A DNA stretch of 64,000 nucleotides from Lineus longissimus (lineage: Eukaryota > Nemertea > Pilidiophora > Heteronemertea > Lineidae), in contig NC_088325.1 of NCBI RefSeq assembly GCF_910592395.1, positions 10,418,109 through 10,482,108 on the forward strand, in the 5' to 3' direction. The position numbers were made by a program, and so were the translations under genes. The stretch's first letter is position 1. Each line of letters starts with the position of its first letter. A model generated the notes under the pieces. It saw only the letters and a program-made list of their open reading frames with translations, was not told where the DNA came from and ran no database searches. Of the stretch, positions 24,219 through 37,118 are shown in pieces.

Positions 24219-24938
24219 GGGTGTCTACAAAACCAAGACCTACAAAACCAAGACCCAAGACCCAAGACCTACAAAACCAAGACCCCCCACCTACAAAACC
24301 AAGATCTACAAAACCAAGATCCATCAACAAACCTACTCCAAACTAGTACCTCGTACCATAGTACCTGCCCAAGAAGTAATTACATTGTTCTTTTTTTTTT
24401 TCATTCACCCTAACCCTTTAGAAAGCTAGGCTATATTATCACGAATACCCTCGAGAGGACTATTTAAGGTATTTTAGCTTTTTTATTATATCCTTACCCC
24501 GAGATCCTTATTTTCTTGGAAAAGCTTAACCAGTGTTAAATGTTCTGAACAGAATCTGAGTACAAAGCATCGAGCTTGTTTATATAGGAGCTTCTGTTTT
24601 ATTGATAAATTGCAACTTCCTGCTGAAAAAAGGAGAGATGTAGATGGGGTCTTGGTTTTGTAGGTCTTGGTTTTGTAGATGGGGTCTTGGTTTTGTAGGT
24701 CTTGGTTTTGTAGATGGGGTCTTGGTTTTGTAGGTCTTGGGTCTTGGGTCTTGGTTTTGTAGGTCTTGGTTTTGTAGACACCCGTGTGGGTGTCTACAAA
24801 ACCAAGACCCAAGACCCAAGACCTACAAAACCAAGACCCAAGACCTACAAAACCAAGACCCATCAACATCTTGGGTCTTGGGTCTTGGTTTTGTAGGTCT
24901 TGGGTCTTGGGTCTTGGGTCTTGGTTTTGTAGACACCC
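24219..24938. mobile_element. Foldback element with 10-bp target duplication (Mutator-like form)
   Basis: The 720-bp element starts GGGTGTCTACAAAACCAAGA and ends with its reverse complement. The 10-bp sequence GTATTACTAC directly flanks it (24209-24218 and 24939-24948). Both arms are tandem runs of CTACAAAACCAAGACC-type units. An internal end-to-end junction at about 24774-24797 (two element ends separated by GTGT) indicates two units fused head to head, or a nested insertion. A duplication of 9-11 bp is typical of Mutator-like elements; no transposase is present. Confidence 0.85.
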
Positions 24939-25073
24939 GTATTACTACGGGGTATTAGTAGACTCCGCCTCCGGGAGTAGACTCTGGTAGAGGGCCAGCT
25001 GCACACGACAGACACATTGATTGACGCAACTTCCCCTTTTTTCCGAAAGGCCCTGGGTACAATGGTCAGTAGG

Positions 25074-25258
25074 ATGATCGGGACCGATACCCCCTAAAAG
25101 CACTACCAACTACCCAACCACTACCCAGTACCTTTCATTCCGGGCGGCACTAACAGAATCGTTGGTACCGATAAAACAAGGAATATTGCCCGGAACAGTG
25201 GGTGGGTAGTGGGTGCATGGGTAGTGGGTAGTGCTTTTAGGGGGTGCCAATCGGGACC
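25074..25258. mobile_element. Small inverted-repeat (MITE-like) element
   Basis: Imperfect arms of about 70 bp: the left has CCCCCTAAAAGCACTACC and tracts of CACTACCCA, and the right is their reverse complement ending GGGTGCCAATCGGGA. About 25 bp lie between. It has no coding capacity and sits about 640 bp upstream of the first MRPL40 exon found. Confidence 0.7.
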
Positions 25259-25894
25259 CAGTATTATCAGAACCAGAACCATATATTCTGTATAAGGTGA
25301 TCTCCGTCAATTTTGAAAAAAGTGGTGTGCAGTTAGGCCTACCCCCTAGATGTTTCCACAGATGCCAAATCGCGCTCGCTCCTTTAATATACACTCGGCG
25401 ACAGGAATTTTAGGAAAAAAAGTTTATTTGAAGACAACAACAACGGCGACAACATGCAACAAGCTATTTTACAAATTCGAAGGTTATTTTTTTATTTTCT
25501 CAGATTTCGCATCTTACCTTTTATCTGGTTTTCATAATAATCACACAAAATTGTAAAGATATAATTGTTTTAGGCACCTAATTTGGAAAAAACGCACCAA
25601 TCGTTCTGTAAACCGGTGCTTTTATGGTGGTTTGTGATATTTTTTCTTTTGTCGGATGTGGAGTGAAATATCTATTCACGGACAGACAGATACTCTTCTG
25701 TTCGTGCGTTTGTGCTGCCAGACCAAAGGTGGTAAGAGACAGCAGGTGACTTGGAATGGTATTGACATATTTTTCTGATGTTCTGCGTCTTATCTTCAGC
25801 TCTTACATTATGTATCTACAGTCTCTTGACTAAAGGATTGTCGGAACCAGTTGGCCTTTCATATCCATAGAGCATCAGAAATTTTCTATTTCAG

Positions 25895-27532
25895 GTTGAC
25901 GTTGTCCCTCACAACACAGGTAAATCTCCAAGCCCGACATCTTCACACCCAAAATGGACCGTTGGCATTTAGAACATCAGCTGTGCTAGGGTGAGTAACT
26001 CGGATGAATTTTTAAAATTTTATGTTCAGTTTTTATTTTTGATCCCATTGCATCTCTTCTAAGCCTGGCCCTGGGATAAGCCCCACCCATTTCATTTTGG
26101 TAGTACATCAGATGAATATTTTCAACTAAATTTTAGCGGTGAGCCAATGAAGAAAAGAAAGAAACAAGATCCGATGATTGCCATTCAGCGGGAGAAGAAG
26201 AAGGAGCGAAAGCTAGAAAAGGCCATCAAACGTCTCGAGAAATTCGGAAGAAAACTGAAGCCGATTGAGGAGATTGCTGGTGACACTAAGTTACGGAAAG
26301 AGGCAAAGTAGGTGTCTTGAGTATACTGTAAAACTTACCCGCAAAATTTCTGTGCCTGTTTATGTTTGAAATTGCGAAAATTTCTCCGAAATAAAAATTG
26401 TCAGAATTTCTTTTTTGTCGATTACAGAATTTCAGACTCTCGGAGAATGATATGTAAGCATTATGCTATCTGAAATCCGAAACCCATGTCCAAATGGCCT
26501 AGCAACTCTTATAGCGGAAATTAATTTTTTTATAGTTCAGCTTTAGCGTGATGCTATATGTGCCTGTGGATAGTGTCTAGGAGGGGTATTATCCTCCAGG
26601 ACACTTACAATTGGTCTTGACATGCGGTCTTGTGAGTTACCTGTCTAAAAACCAATGACTCTGCCATCCTGCTCTCTTGGAAATAGCTCTTGGCTGGTTT
26701 TACTATTTCAAAAACTGTTGGTTCTTTTCAGTATTCGCAGGAGAGATGGTCCAGTTCTTACATTTGAGGAGGCAGAAGAGCGAGCGTTAGTAGAAAAGGA
26801 TTGGTGCCGGTATAAGGTACAGATGTATAGAGACCAGTGCTGGACGATAGCGAAGACCCAGGCAGCGCAGGAGAGAGCACTAGACGAACTACGGAAGGAG
26901 TCGGAGGAGTTATATCAAAAGGCTATTCAGGTTAGTGCCGACACCTTCTTCAAGGTCTTCATGCTTCTGGCATTTTTTCCTGCCACTCTATTTTTGCCAG
27001 GACACCGCCTAAATGACTGCCTATCATCTGCAAACTTACTGCCATCCTGACTCTCAAGTGTTTGCATCACCCGGCCACTATTGAGAGTGATTTAGTGATC
27101 TCATAACATTGCAGGTCAAGATGACTCGCTGCAGGTGTTTGCTGATGACCAGACTGATTACAGAAAACGTTTAACGACTGCAACACTGGTCCGTCTGGTG
27201 AATGGACTGCATCTCATCATCAAGAATTGATAAAGACTAGTCTTTATTGGGTTTTAGCTGGTCTGTGAATGGTGAAATCTGTAAACAAACAGAAGGAGGG
27301 CTCGTTAACACTTCACAGACCAGCCCGAACCCCTTCTCAGCATTAAAGATTCAGTGTCCTTCTGTCAGGGCCTGAATTCTTGGTAGTCAATTTTGTCTCA
27401 TCTCAGTACTCTTTTTTTCAGATTGATTCGAAATTGATACCATTTAAAAAGTCCGGACCCGTTGACACGCCTCCAATTAAGGACTATGACTGTCCTGATG
27501 GAGATTATACAGATACGACAAAAACTTACTGA
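25895..27532 (+). CDS. MRPL40: Mitochondrial ribosomal protein L40 (mL40), first exon missing
   Basis: Four plus-strand exons agree in phase: 25895-25990, 26137-26307, 26732-26930 and 27422-27532, ending DTTKTY and stop. The first encodes a basic, acid-free stretch (NLQARHLHTQNGPLAFRTSA) like a mitochondrial presequence. Next come GEPMKKRKKQDP, a lysine-rich helix, and FEEAEERALVEKDW. The last exon gives PFKKSGPVDTPPIKDY and GDYTDTTK. These match the order EPLRKKKKVDP, LTFEETERRALL, PFEKEGP and PPIPNY of vertebrate MRPL40. The protein is a large-subunit component of the mitoribosome. The initiating exon must contribute two bases before 25895 and was not found; an ATG ORF at about 25626 does not have the right phase at its donor. 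Confidence 0.88.
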
Positions 27533-28993
27533 GACAGTATTCAAATAGAACGCGACAAAAGAGTGAGTGGATTCAAATGGATCATGTTTTTATCTTGCAT
27601 GAGGATTCTCAATCTTGAGGAGGATACATTGTTTCTTCAGCGCATCTGCTCTGTCGAGTTCACTCTCCAAGCAGATCCTCGGATATTCTCTCTGCCAACA
27701 CAGACTACCACTACACCAAGTGATCACAGGTAGTTGAAAATACCAGAATCATCAAATTAGCAATTGATAAGACCCCAATCACCACACAGCCTACAGCCAA
27801 TACAGACACTAGTAATATGTGTATTTTCTGTTAATAGGTTATGTATTTCATTTAATTTGGAATGGATAGATCGCTATGATTCTGGTATTTTCACGGGCCT
27901 GTGATCTACTCCAGGAAAGTGGGTGGAGATGGAGATTGTTGTGCCTATTGAAGGGGGCCGATCAAAAACTCAGAGTACGAATACAAGCATGCTCTGCACA
28001 TGAAATTGGGAGTGTCCCAACTGGGAAGTCATGCCAGGAGACTACTGTACTGTAAACTGCTAATTTTGCGTTGGGTTTAATTTTCACGATTTGTGAAAGT
28101 CGTTTGTTAGGTGTGTACGTCATTTATGGACGGCCCCTAAGCTAAATAAATAAGGTCGTTGAGTACATCCAGCCTTGTCAATGCATATAATAAAACATCA
28201 AGTTTTAGTTTGTATGATATAGTTTATTCTCAAGTAAATGGATATGTATAACATGAAATTTCAATTACATGTATTGCGATATACTGTATTGCAATGTTCC
28301 CCCCCCCCACACACACACACGCACAGGGCATCAAGAATGGTGCTGTCCCAACCAGGATGAGAAAATTATGTATGCTTCTGAGGGGTATGGGTGTACATAA
28401 TATTAGGTTCAATTGCATATATATATATACAATGTATATCTCTATACAGTGTGTAGATGCCTTGTACCATTTGGGGACTGAATGTTTGTACATGAACATG
28501 AGTACAAAGGAAGGGGTCTTCATGCCAGTCTACTGTTGTTGTGTGTATATCCATCTTTCAAAGAGGAGGAGACTGTAGGATTGACATTCACTGCAGGTAA
28601 GTCGGCATGGGGGGGGTCTTACATTGTGTACAGGATGAATCTATTTGATCAGGGGTCCAGATTTGTGCGAGATGGGCCGCTATAACCGTCTGTGCAGATA
28701 TTGTCAATGAAACCTTTCTCTCATACTTAGACCAATAAGATTGACTTGAAATTTGTTTTGACCAGAAATCAACTTGGCCCTTCCTCAAGGTGGCTCTTTT
28801 GTCACTATCAGGCTTCTCAATTAAATCATTTTGGAAACACCCTGTTATCCTTGATAATTTAGGCTGACTTCATGGCGTTTGCAAAATGTGGGTGATTTCA
28901 AAATGAGTATTTTGGCAGCCCATCCATTGTCATTAGAAATTGCATCAATTCAACACTCTGCTCCTCTTGTGGTCATGTTTGTTTTTAGCACCA
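27533..28993. other. MRPL40 3' flank; no further gene seen
   Basis: Contains candidate poly(A) signals and a C-run plus CA repeat at about 28300-28325. No supported exon. Confidence 0.5.
28189..28194 (+). terminator. Candidate poly(A) signal for MRPL40
   Basis: AATAAA about 660 bp past the stop codon; a second one is at 28145-28150. Assignment to this gene is by position only. Confidence 0.3.
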
Positions 28994-29862
28994 TTACGCG
29001 ACAGCAGCATATAAGTCCTTTAAAGCTGCATCGTCAATGACATCAGTGGCTAATGGAATCGTGTCTGAAAGTAAAGACAACATTTAAAGAGTTATGCCGC
29101 TCGTCAACACTGGTGTCTCAGGAACTGTTGTTCAGTACTCATGGTATTGATAGTATTTATATGTCCACAGAACTGAAATGCTGAAATTAATTTTGGACCC
29201 TCACAATGCCGAATTGATGGTTGTGAGACTACCTTCCAAGGACAAACATTCATGCTACACCATACCTACCATTTTCATTGTTCTTTACTTGGACACTAGA
29301 TGGCAGCACATTACGTTTGGGTATATCTGAAAGTGGTTTCTTCTCGTCAACGCCTATGACAAGGGCCTTGGTGTTAGTTCTTTTACCATTCACCTGAAAG
29401 TATATAAAAATACGTGGAAATATATTTATTTGGACTGTGCGTTGACCTGCTGGGACAAATGGCTGTTCGTCCTCTTCTTTCCATTACCACAGATAAATGT
29501 GCCTCTCATGTGTCTTCATGACATCATGAGTTTTTGTCCCCTAAAAATCCACAACTTTTCAAAATGTTTAAGAATGCCTTTCCAGGGAAATATTTTGATG
29601 GGACAAAGCATCCTGAGGAAGTCGGGGGAAAAACAGGTGCAGGGCTGGAAGGACAAACTGACAGGCATAGTTCCAACATTGACCACCAGCTGTCACTGCA
29701 GTTGTTCCAGGCCAAAGCGGAGGAATGTCAATGTCCTAGGGTTATCTTCACCCTGTTTATTTATCACCTACTCAACTAGTTTATGACTTCAATTCTTTAT
29801 CACTATGTACAGGCCCACTCACCACACTAGATTCTTGGGAAAGAGGTGACACAATTACAAGT
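28994..29862 (-). CDS. 3' end of an unrecognised gene (three exons)
   Basis: Minus-strand exons 29862-29823, 29393-29270 and 29064-28994 have good splice sites and agreeing phases, and end in a stop (KDLYAAVA). They encode 77 residues, including SPLSQESSV, VNGKRTNTKALVIGVD, EKKPLSDIPKRNVLP and DTIPLATDVIDDAALK. Base composition and the open frame look like real coding sequence. I recognise no domain; it reads as a flexible C-terminal tail. The upstream exon must end with two bases of a split codon and lies above 29862. It could be the end of the acidic gene at 38382-40955 on the same strand, but no exon chain proves this. Confidence 0.6.
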
Positions 29863-31600
29863 CTATAAAATATGAAAATCCATTAACATTATATTCTTGA
29901 TTTACCATAATAAATTCCAATGGCTTAGTTTGTTCATACAGCAAAGTAGGAAGGGGAGACTGGCTGGCCTCCTCATCCCCCGCCTTATAGCCCTGGTAGG
30001 CAACAAGTCCAGGAGAAAAGCCCATCAATTTGATCCCGGTGTAATGTTTTTGAGTGTTTCTGTTTTTGAGTATTTCCCCTCATTGTTTGGGAACGCTCAA
30101 AAATAGATTGACAAGTTTTTCTGTGTATCCCCCCTATTGAAAAGTCGTGGTCTCTCTAGCTGCCTATTGTTTGGAAACACTGACACATGGGAAACAACCA
30201 CAGATGTTACACCGGCAGAGTTCATACCTATAGTTCCCTTATATAAAATAAAGGTTTCGTTTTGTAAAAACGAAAATAAAGGTTTCCAAAATAAAGGTTT
30301 CGTTTTGTATATGACTAACAACAGTGACCCGAAATAATCTTATCTAAATATTTGACTTTCACATGTCTCAGTTTCGTTCTGATCTTGTGTCTATGTAAAA
30401 TAACAGAATGGCTGGCACGTGAAACGTCCTGTAACACTAAAGATTTTACACTACAAGGGCCCTCACACAAAATATATCACAGCTATGTGTGCCACTATTT
30501 TCTTCGAACAGGTTGTAGCTCTTGGTAGCAATTCCCGGGCTGTTGAGTATGAGGCACGTTACTTTCAACCAGAACTGCAGTTGGCAGCAATGACAGGCCA
30601 ATCAAAGATCACTTGACCCAATTAGATTAAATTACTCAGATGTGACAGAAGACATGACCCATCCTCATATTTTTCTGCCCCAAACTTCTAGGTCTATTTC
30701 AAGGATTTGCGCAAATAGGACTGACCCTGATCTGATACAGAGTCTTTCAATGTATTGAAATAACTCTCAATGAACGCAGTGGCCTTTGCGTTCATCATTG
30801 CGACCGTCCACAGAATGTGGTCTCCTCACAAAATTACTCTGCAAGAATCAACAAGGCATGATAAATGAGATAGGATATATCTGTAATTAATGCCTGCCCT
30901 CAATAACTGGTGTTGTTTAATCACCCTGGATTGGATGAGTAATCAAGAGTTCAGTGTGAACTGGGCTTAAAACGAGGGCATGCTCACTTTGTTTACATAC
31001 TTTGATGACCTCGCTCACCCTTGGTTATTCAGTTGCTTTCTCGGCCTTCTCAGCCAATCTAAGATGGCTGCCAAGCGGCCATATTGAAATATTTCGGATC
31101 GCGCTCAAACTGAAAGTCGCTTGGTTATTCAGGCAATGGAATGGCATGCTCTTTATCAGTATTAGAATGGAACCTTCTTGGTAGAATATGTAAATTCGAA
31201 AGTGAAACCCCAACCGATTCTCATGTAAATGTAAAGTAGGAGCATTCCCATCCAGCCTTCCGAGCCCGGCTTCGGAGTAAACGGCTGGCCCGGGGTAAAA
31301 CAGGGCTAATGGATCATTTACTTCAGTATTAATCACCCATCATGTGACCAAGAGCAGCGAATAATATCTTTATCGTTATTTCAGTCTTCGTTGCGACTAT
31401 TTTAGCTTCATCAGCAGATCAATTAGAAGCTTGATTAAGCGTTTCTAATTAGTAGACGTTCAATGGAATGAGAGTGACCCGCAGTCTTGTAAGATTGAAA
31501 AGCAATGCACCTCATCCTGGGATTCAGGTTTTTGATACTCCTGGTCTCATTCAACTATAGGCTTAACGATACATACGTTCCACTGGCCAAAGACGCTGCA
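29863..31600. other. No gene recognised
   Basis: Only short AT-rich tracts and a few repeats were seen, for example GGTTTCGTTTTGTA-type units near 30252-30310. Short ORFs here lack splice or family support. Confidence 0.5.
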
Positions 31601-31637
31601 ATTTTGACCTGAAGAGATGGATGATTTTGGGCTGTAG

Positions 31638-31727
31638 TACACTCCGGACGCAGTGGACTGGCCTCGTCCCGTCGCCATGAGAAGAGACGATCAGGATGAC
31701 GCAATCTCCCGAGAGTCCAGACTGTAG
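31638..31727 (+). repeat. ACTCCGG short dispersed element, copy 4
   Basis: Near-complete copy: TACACTCCGGACGCAGTGGA, GGCCTCGTCCCGTCGC, ACGATCAGGATGACGC and CTCCCGAGAGTCC in order. Confidence 0.8.
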
Positions 31728-31781
31728 ATGCCACGCCCACCTTTAAGAAGCTATTGTTGGTATATTGGGGCAGACATTGGG

Positions 31782-31878
31782 TACACTCCGGACGCAGTGG
31801 ATAGGCCTCGTCCATACACATTCTCCACTTAGGAAGACTTATGCTCAGGATGACGGTGGGCTGCATCGGGAGTCTATA
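31782..31878 (+). repeat. ACTCCGG short dispersed element, copy 5
   Basis: GTACACTCCGGACGCAGTGG, then GGCCTCGTCC, CTCAGGATGACGG and CGGGAGTC in order; it lies 54 bp after copy 4. Confidence 0.8.
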
Positions 31879-32418
31879 GCTGACATTGTGCAACAAGTAG
31901 GCCTACTATTCTAATCATAAAGAGTGGGCGATTTGACGGATTTATTTGGAAAATTGGTTTTGCCTGCGTTTATATTACGATTGCGACAGTGTCAAGAGTC
32001 TAAATTGACATCTATTAAAAAAACACAATTAAAAGTCATGATCAGGAAGAAAGATAATGGATTTCTAAACCAGAACACGAGGTTGTATACAAATTAATGC
32101 GATTTCTATCCATTTGTATGTTATGAGGTGGTGATCAATAGATCTGTCATTGAGTTTAGATCGCCAACATATGCTGATCACGAAACATCTCAACAGGCAC
32201 GTGAAATGGGCTCAAGTGATTTCATGATTTCGATAAAATACATGTGTGAATCTCGACTTCACTGACTATCATCGATACCAGGGTGAATCGCGCCTACTAT
32301 CTAAAAGCGCTTGGTATATATATCGTCACATCAGCGTATATCTAATCCCAACTCTGTTAAAGCCTGTTTCTCGGTATTATGCTGCTGCAGTCACAAGTAG
32401 ATAAAAGAGGAGGCCTAT

Positions 32419-32529
32419 TACACTCCGGACGCAGTGGACCGGCCCGGCCTTTTCCCGCCGCTTGGGAACAGACGATCAGGATGACGGAATGGACTGCCCC
32501 GGGTAAATACCCCTCCCTCTCTGGAAGTC
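32419..32529 (+). repeat. ACTCCGG short dispersed element, copy 6
   Basis: CACTCCGGACGCAGTGGACC, GACGATCAGGATGACGG and a GGAAGTCC end; the interior is GC-rich. A C-run follows at about 32529-32540. Confidence 0.75.
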
Positions 32530-32540
32530 CCCCCCCCCCC

Positions 32541-34767
32541 CGACCAAAAGCTGGCTACACGCCCCTGCGGTCGAGCCCTCACAACAGTGTATTCTCCAGT
32601 TATTGACACGCCAGGTGGTTATCACTTCAACCTGGCAAATGCAAAATAAAGTCCATTTCTTTCATCGCTCTCTACGTCAGTTACATTCCTTTGTGGTGAT
32701 TATTTGAGACAGTGTGGCTGTTATAAGAAATAAAAACAAGATAGACATTACAAATAAAAGAAGTTTTCTTCATGATTGTGATATCGCGGTGTTTTGTTGA
32801 AGTATATTTTCTTGGTGAGTGGTAAATTTTCTCCCCGAATAATCGTTAGAGAGCCGTGTAATAGTTTTCAAATGTCTTGAGCAAAGGCATGCCGACTTAT
32901 CGGCGGTGAATATCAGTCATAAAGTCATAAAGTAAATGGATCATGAGTCTGCACGTTCAGCTACAAGTTGGAAACTCGCAACATTGCTAATTTGGATTGT
33001 AACCAACATTACCAAAATACTATAAATCGTTTTGTACCCCATGTGGAATCATGCAGTGACAGAATTGTCACGTCCCATTAAATCTCTCGGACACAGGATA
33101 TCCTCAAATTGACATAGTCTACAACTCAAACACTAATTCATGTTTTATAGTTTCTTAAAGGCCAGATTCGATCGTTCTGAATATGCAATATAAAATTGAA
33201 TTAGAGAATTTCCAATTCTGAAAATACTCGCTGAACATAAATTTCAAGATTGCTTTTATGTCAACTGATCTTTACAAAAATTCTATACTGGTCAATTTCA
33301 TCACGTTGGCGCGTTAGGTCACTGTTCTACGGCCATGTTTATCTTACCAGTGGAACAGACAAAATCCTTGAAAACGGACAAACTACACCTTTAAAGGGAC
33401 TGCACACACCCTATTGGACATGTAGAGACAGAATATTACTTTAAGGACCATTCAGGAAATGTCGAGGAGGTCTATTAATTTTATCAACGGACATTAGAAA
33501 AATCACTTTGTAGTTCGTCTTTGGATTGTTTAGGTCAAGTGGTGGATGAGACCAAGATGACACACATCGGACATATCAGAAAGCCTGGCGAATTAAAGTC
33601 CTGATCATCTACAACGTAGGCCCTAATGCTCACAGGAACTCCATCATCGAGATTCACAACAAAAATGGCCGACAGTCGGCCATCTTGAATGCGATTCTGT
33701 AGATAGATAATGTAGCGATCGCTTTTGTAGCGCTTTCTACTGCTGACCAGGGTCCGTCTCAAAGCGCTTTAAAAATTGTTAGGCTATCACAGAGGCGCTG
33801 ATGCCTTCTTTGCTATCAAGGAGTTGCTCATACCTGAGCTGGGGCGAGTAAAGGACAAAGTAGCAATCGATCGAGGTTGAAACCCATGACCGCTGATTGT
33901 GAGTTGGACCAAATACGACGGAATTTCTAAATCCTTGACACTTTTCTGAGATATCACAGTTGTCGCATGCTTTATTATCATTATTTTGATGAATAAGAGC
34001 TATCTAAGAACATGAGCATCTCTCTGCTGAGATGTGACCTATCGAACTGTGCCGTAATATTGTCGTTATTTGAAATTGGAAAGTTGCACGCAATTCTGGT
34101 AGCTCTACATTCGCAGGTTGAAATTTAGTCATCCATTTTCTAGCCATATTGGCGTATGTCCGTATGTTGCGTGTCTCGAGGGCCTGGCCACCACCACCAC
34201 GGTACCTCTGTCACATATTGCTCTCCCATTAATCTAAAATTTAAAGAGCTGGAGCCCCATAATATACACATGTGTCCAACAGTTTACAATTTGATTAAAA
34301 AAATTTAGTGCTGTATGCCTGGGAATACAACCTATAAATATATAGATGTAAATCAGCTGTGGTTCTCAACTGGAATTTTAAGATATTTGAACATCGAAGT
34401 GATTGTCGATTTCCATGCCATGTATACATCATCGGCAGTTTATCAGAAGAACTAACCATCTCCCTTGACCTGCCGGGCAGATTTGCTTCGAGTTGCACTA
34501 ACTGATCAGACACTCTACTATCATTTCAAGAAGGATCTCAGTGCACCATGTAAGGGTTACATTATCAAGCAGCGTCTATGGAACCTCGGGAGACAAGGCA
34601 AATCAATCTAAGACTGCATGCATCCTTATATTGGGGATGTATGGGGTGCAGGTGAATACTGCCTTTAAAATACTGCCGATGTTCATATAATACAAGCAAA
34701 TACAATACATGTACATGATTACTCATGATGATCTATCTGTGTCGACGCGATTAAGCCCGGTTATGGG
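32541..34767. other. No gene recognised
   Basis: AT-rich sequence with no exon I can support. A GGCCATCTTGAATGCGATTC block near 33679 resembles GGCCATCTTGATCATCAAGA near 37880 and may be part of another dispersed repeat. Confidence 0.4.
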
Positions 34768-34834
34768 TACACTCCGGACGCAGTGGACCGGCCTCCTTCC
34801 TCGACCTAACCCATAAGGAGTCTACAATCATGTA
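34768..34834 (+). repeat. ACTCCGG short dispersed element, copy 7
   Basis: TACACTCCGGACGCAGTGGA and CGGCCTCCTTCC, ending AAGGAGTCT. The middle AGGATGACG block is deleted. Confidence 0.6.
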
Positions 34835-36998
34835 GGTTATGAGGCGCCTGTATACGAAGTATTTCTGTGATACATGTAACATCCCGATTTATCGGCGTTG
34901 AGTTGTTCGTTAGTCCTAAATGTCTCCTCTTGACGTATACAGACGCACAACGCCGACAGATTGGCATAGAGTTTAAAACATGTGTCTCCGTTCATCTTAG
35001 TACTTTTAACTATGTTTATTTACATACATTTCAAACTGTACATTGTTTATCTTGCTTATTCACCTCTGTAATAACCAAGTGGTATTGATACAGAATAAAT
35101 TGAAATTGAAATTGAAATTGTAACAGCCTCGACAGTATATAAGATATGGATAGGTTCAATCTTTTTTTCAGCTGATTTCAACATGGTACTTGGCACTAAA
35201 TGCTTATTTTATCGTCTGCGACGGCAAGCACCTGTTGCGCTGCTGCAGTGTATAACACATTGAAAGATATCCAAGCCTAATCCGACAAATGTATAGCGGA
35301 GCATGCCAGATGACTTCACACTATACAGTACAGATGTATATGCCTTATACTCGTACAAGAATTAACAACAACAATAAGGGCACTGTTTCAAATGATTTTT
35401 CGATCATTTCGATATCCAATATGGCCGCCAAGATGCCATTTTGTTCTTACGGCCACGCCCTCGTTAGGTAGCAGGGACCAGTTTCGAGGAAGCAAAGACG
35501 ACAATACATTCTAGTGTCCGTGATCGATCTTAGCTTTTGGCCGGTTGGAGAATTATTCTCCGAGACCATCTTAATGAGTGTTATTGCTTGATACGTTTTT
35601 GCGCCATCATACCATGCAGACTTCTTTGACGCAATACTCTGGCGCAGTGATAGTGGTGTGATGAGGCTTGGATATTATGTCTGCTTTAAATAATGCCAGT
35701 AAGAGAGAGGAGGTGATACGTTAAAGCTCGAACTAAATTTGAGTTTGAAAAAGGCAGAGCCGCGATCGGGAACGCACAATTAGTTCTTTATTTCACGTCT
35801 TGTTGATTATTAGCAATTCGTCGAATCCACATGTGGCGTACGCGTAAAATGTGAAGGCCGTGTTTTAATTTTAGACTAGTTTTCATGATAGTGCAAATGG
35901 AATGTTCGTGGATGGATGTCCTGTAGTGTTGAGGTCACAAATGTGGAGCAAATCAAAAAGAAATGTCCTCATCATGACATGTTATTGTAGGAGGGCATTT
36001 AGATTTACAAGTAAATATAGCAGCTCTGTATTATATGCCGGAAAGCAGGGCCATAAATCTCGAGGGGGGCTTGCCATGTGATTCATATCATTGCTTAACC
36101 ATTTAATGTCGTTCGTGGTGTATATCAATGGACTATTTACTCAACAAAGAGCAAATTAATTGCATTTTTCATTACAAAAACTTTGTAGTGCCATCCGTCA
36201 CTATTCTATGAACAGGATTGAAGCACTTAGATTCCATTGCTATAATGACCTCGTAAAATATATATTCCTTGATATAAAAATAATCGTTTTATAGTTAATT
36301 TGTTCGATACGAGTTAATTTGGTACGGAATGATCAAAAGTCGTCTATGCCGGAAAGCAGAACCATAAATCTGTCGTGGGGTGATCGTATGCTTATTATTG
36401 AAGGGGACCTAGGCTGGGGTTCAAATGGTTGGCATGTGATCATATCAAGAATTAATAAAGACTAAGAATTTGGAACTTCAGAAAGGCCAAAAGCTTTTCT
36501 TTTTTTTAAAAGGGTAGTTCATACTGAATTCCTTTACGATTAAAAGTCGATTTTATTTTGTTAAAACATGTTCGTTATCTTATCCCCCACTCAGCAATAC
36601 CAAAAAATATATCAGCGAGATTGGCTTTTATATTTTTGGTTTGTATCAACGTGAATGTTACCGTCAGGTTCTTATATCCACAGAAATCACAATGTCCGAG
36701 TCAAATAAGTGTTTTGAAGTCCTCGAAATCGCCTTAAAGGGGTAATACGTCGTCCGTAATTACTGGTGGTCCAGGAAAATAGAAATGCCATTAGAAACCA
36801 TGCTGTAGTGCAGTTTAATATTATTATTATACATATGAATTTGCTGAAACTGGGTATGAATAGTTTTGTATATACATTTATCTTTCTATGCAGCGGTATT
36901 GTTACAATTCATATTCATTTCGTATTTACGCAATTGAAACTCCAAATTCAAAGCGGCGTAGGCCTTTAAAAAGGGGGATAAGATCAAGGCTAACTTAC
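34835..36998. other. No gene recognised; one short direct duplication
   Basis: Two diverged copies of a block starting TATGCCGGAAAGCAG (about 36034 and 36346) each continue into a GGCATGTGAT-containing stretch. Otherwise the region is AT-rich with no supported exon. Confidence 0.4.
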
Positions 36999-37118
36999 CC
37001 ATTTCCACCCGATATGCATGCTGAGGACACCCTTCCGCCTGAATATGTCATCACACTGGTCAAGAACGTCTCGCGCTTGGTCAACAGAAAAGCCAGCATT
37101 CACTTCGAAGACTCCACC
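36999..37118 (-). CDS. Candidate 40-residue exon
   Basis: A phase-0 to phase-0 open stretch with a pyrimidine-rich acceptor before 37118 and a GTAAGT donor after 36999. It includes FEVNAGFSVDQARDVLDQCD and RRKGVLSMHIGWKW. Its phase fits directly after the acidic exon ending at 38382. No family recognised. Part of the surrounding sequence resembles dispersed repeats, so it may be spurious. Confidence 0.35.

Noticed and set aside
25626-25733. ATG ORF as the first exon of MRPL40
   Set aside because: Its possible donors do not leave the two-base phase needed by the exon at 25895.
31025-31336. 103-residue minus-strand ORF
   Set aside because: No splice structure or family; composition resembles the surrounding non-coding sequence.
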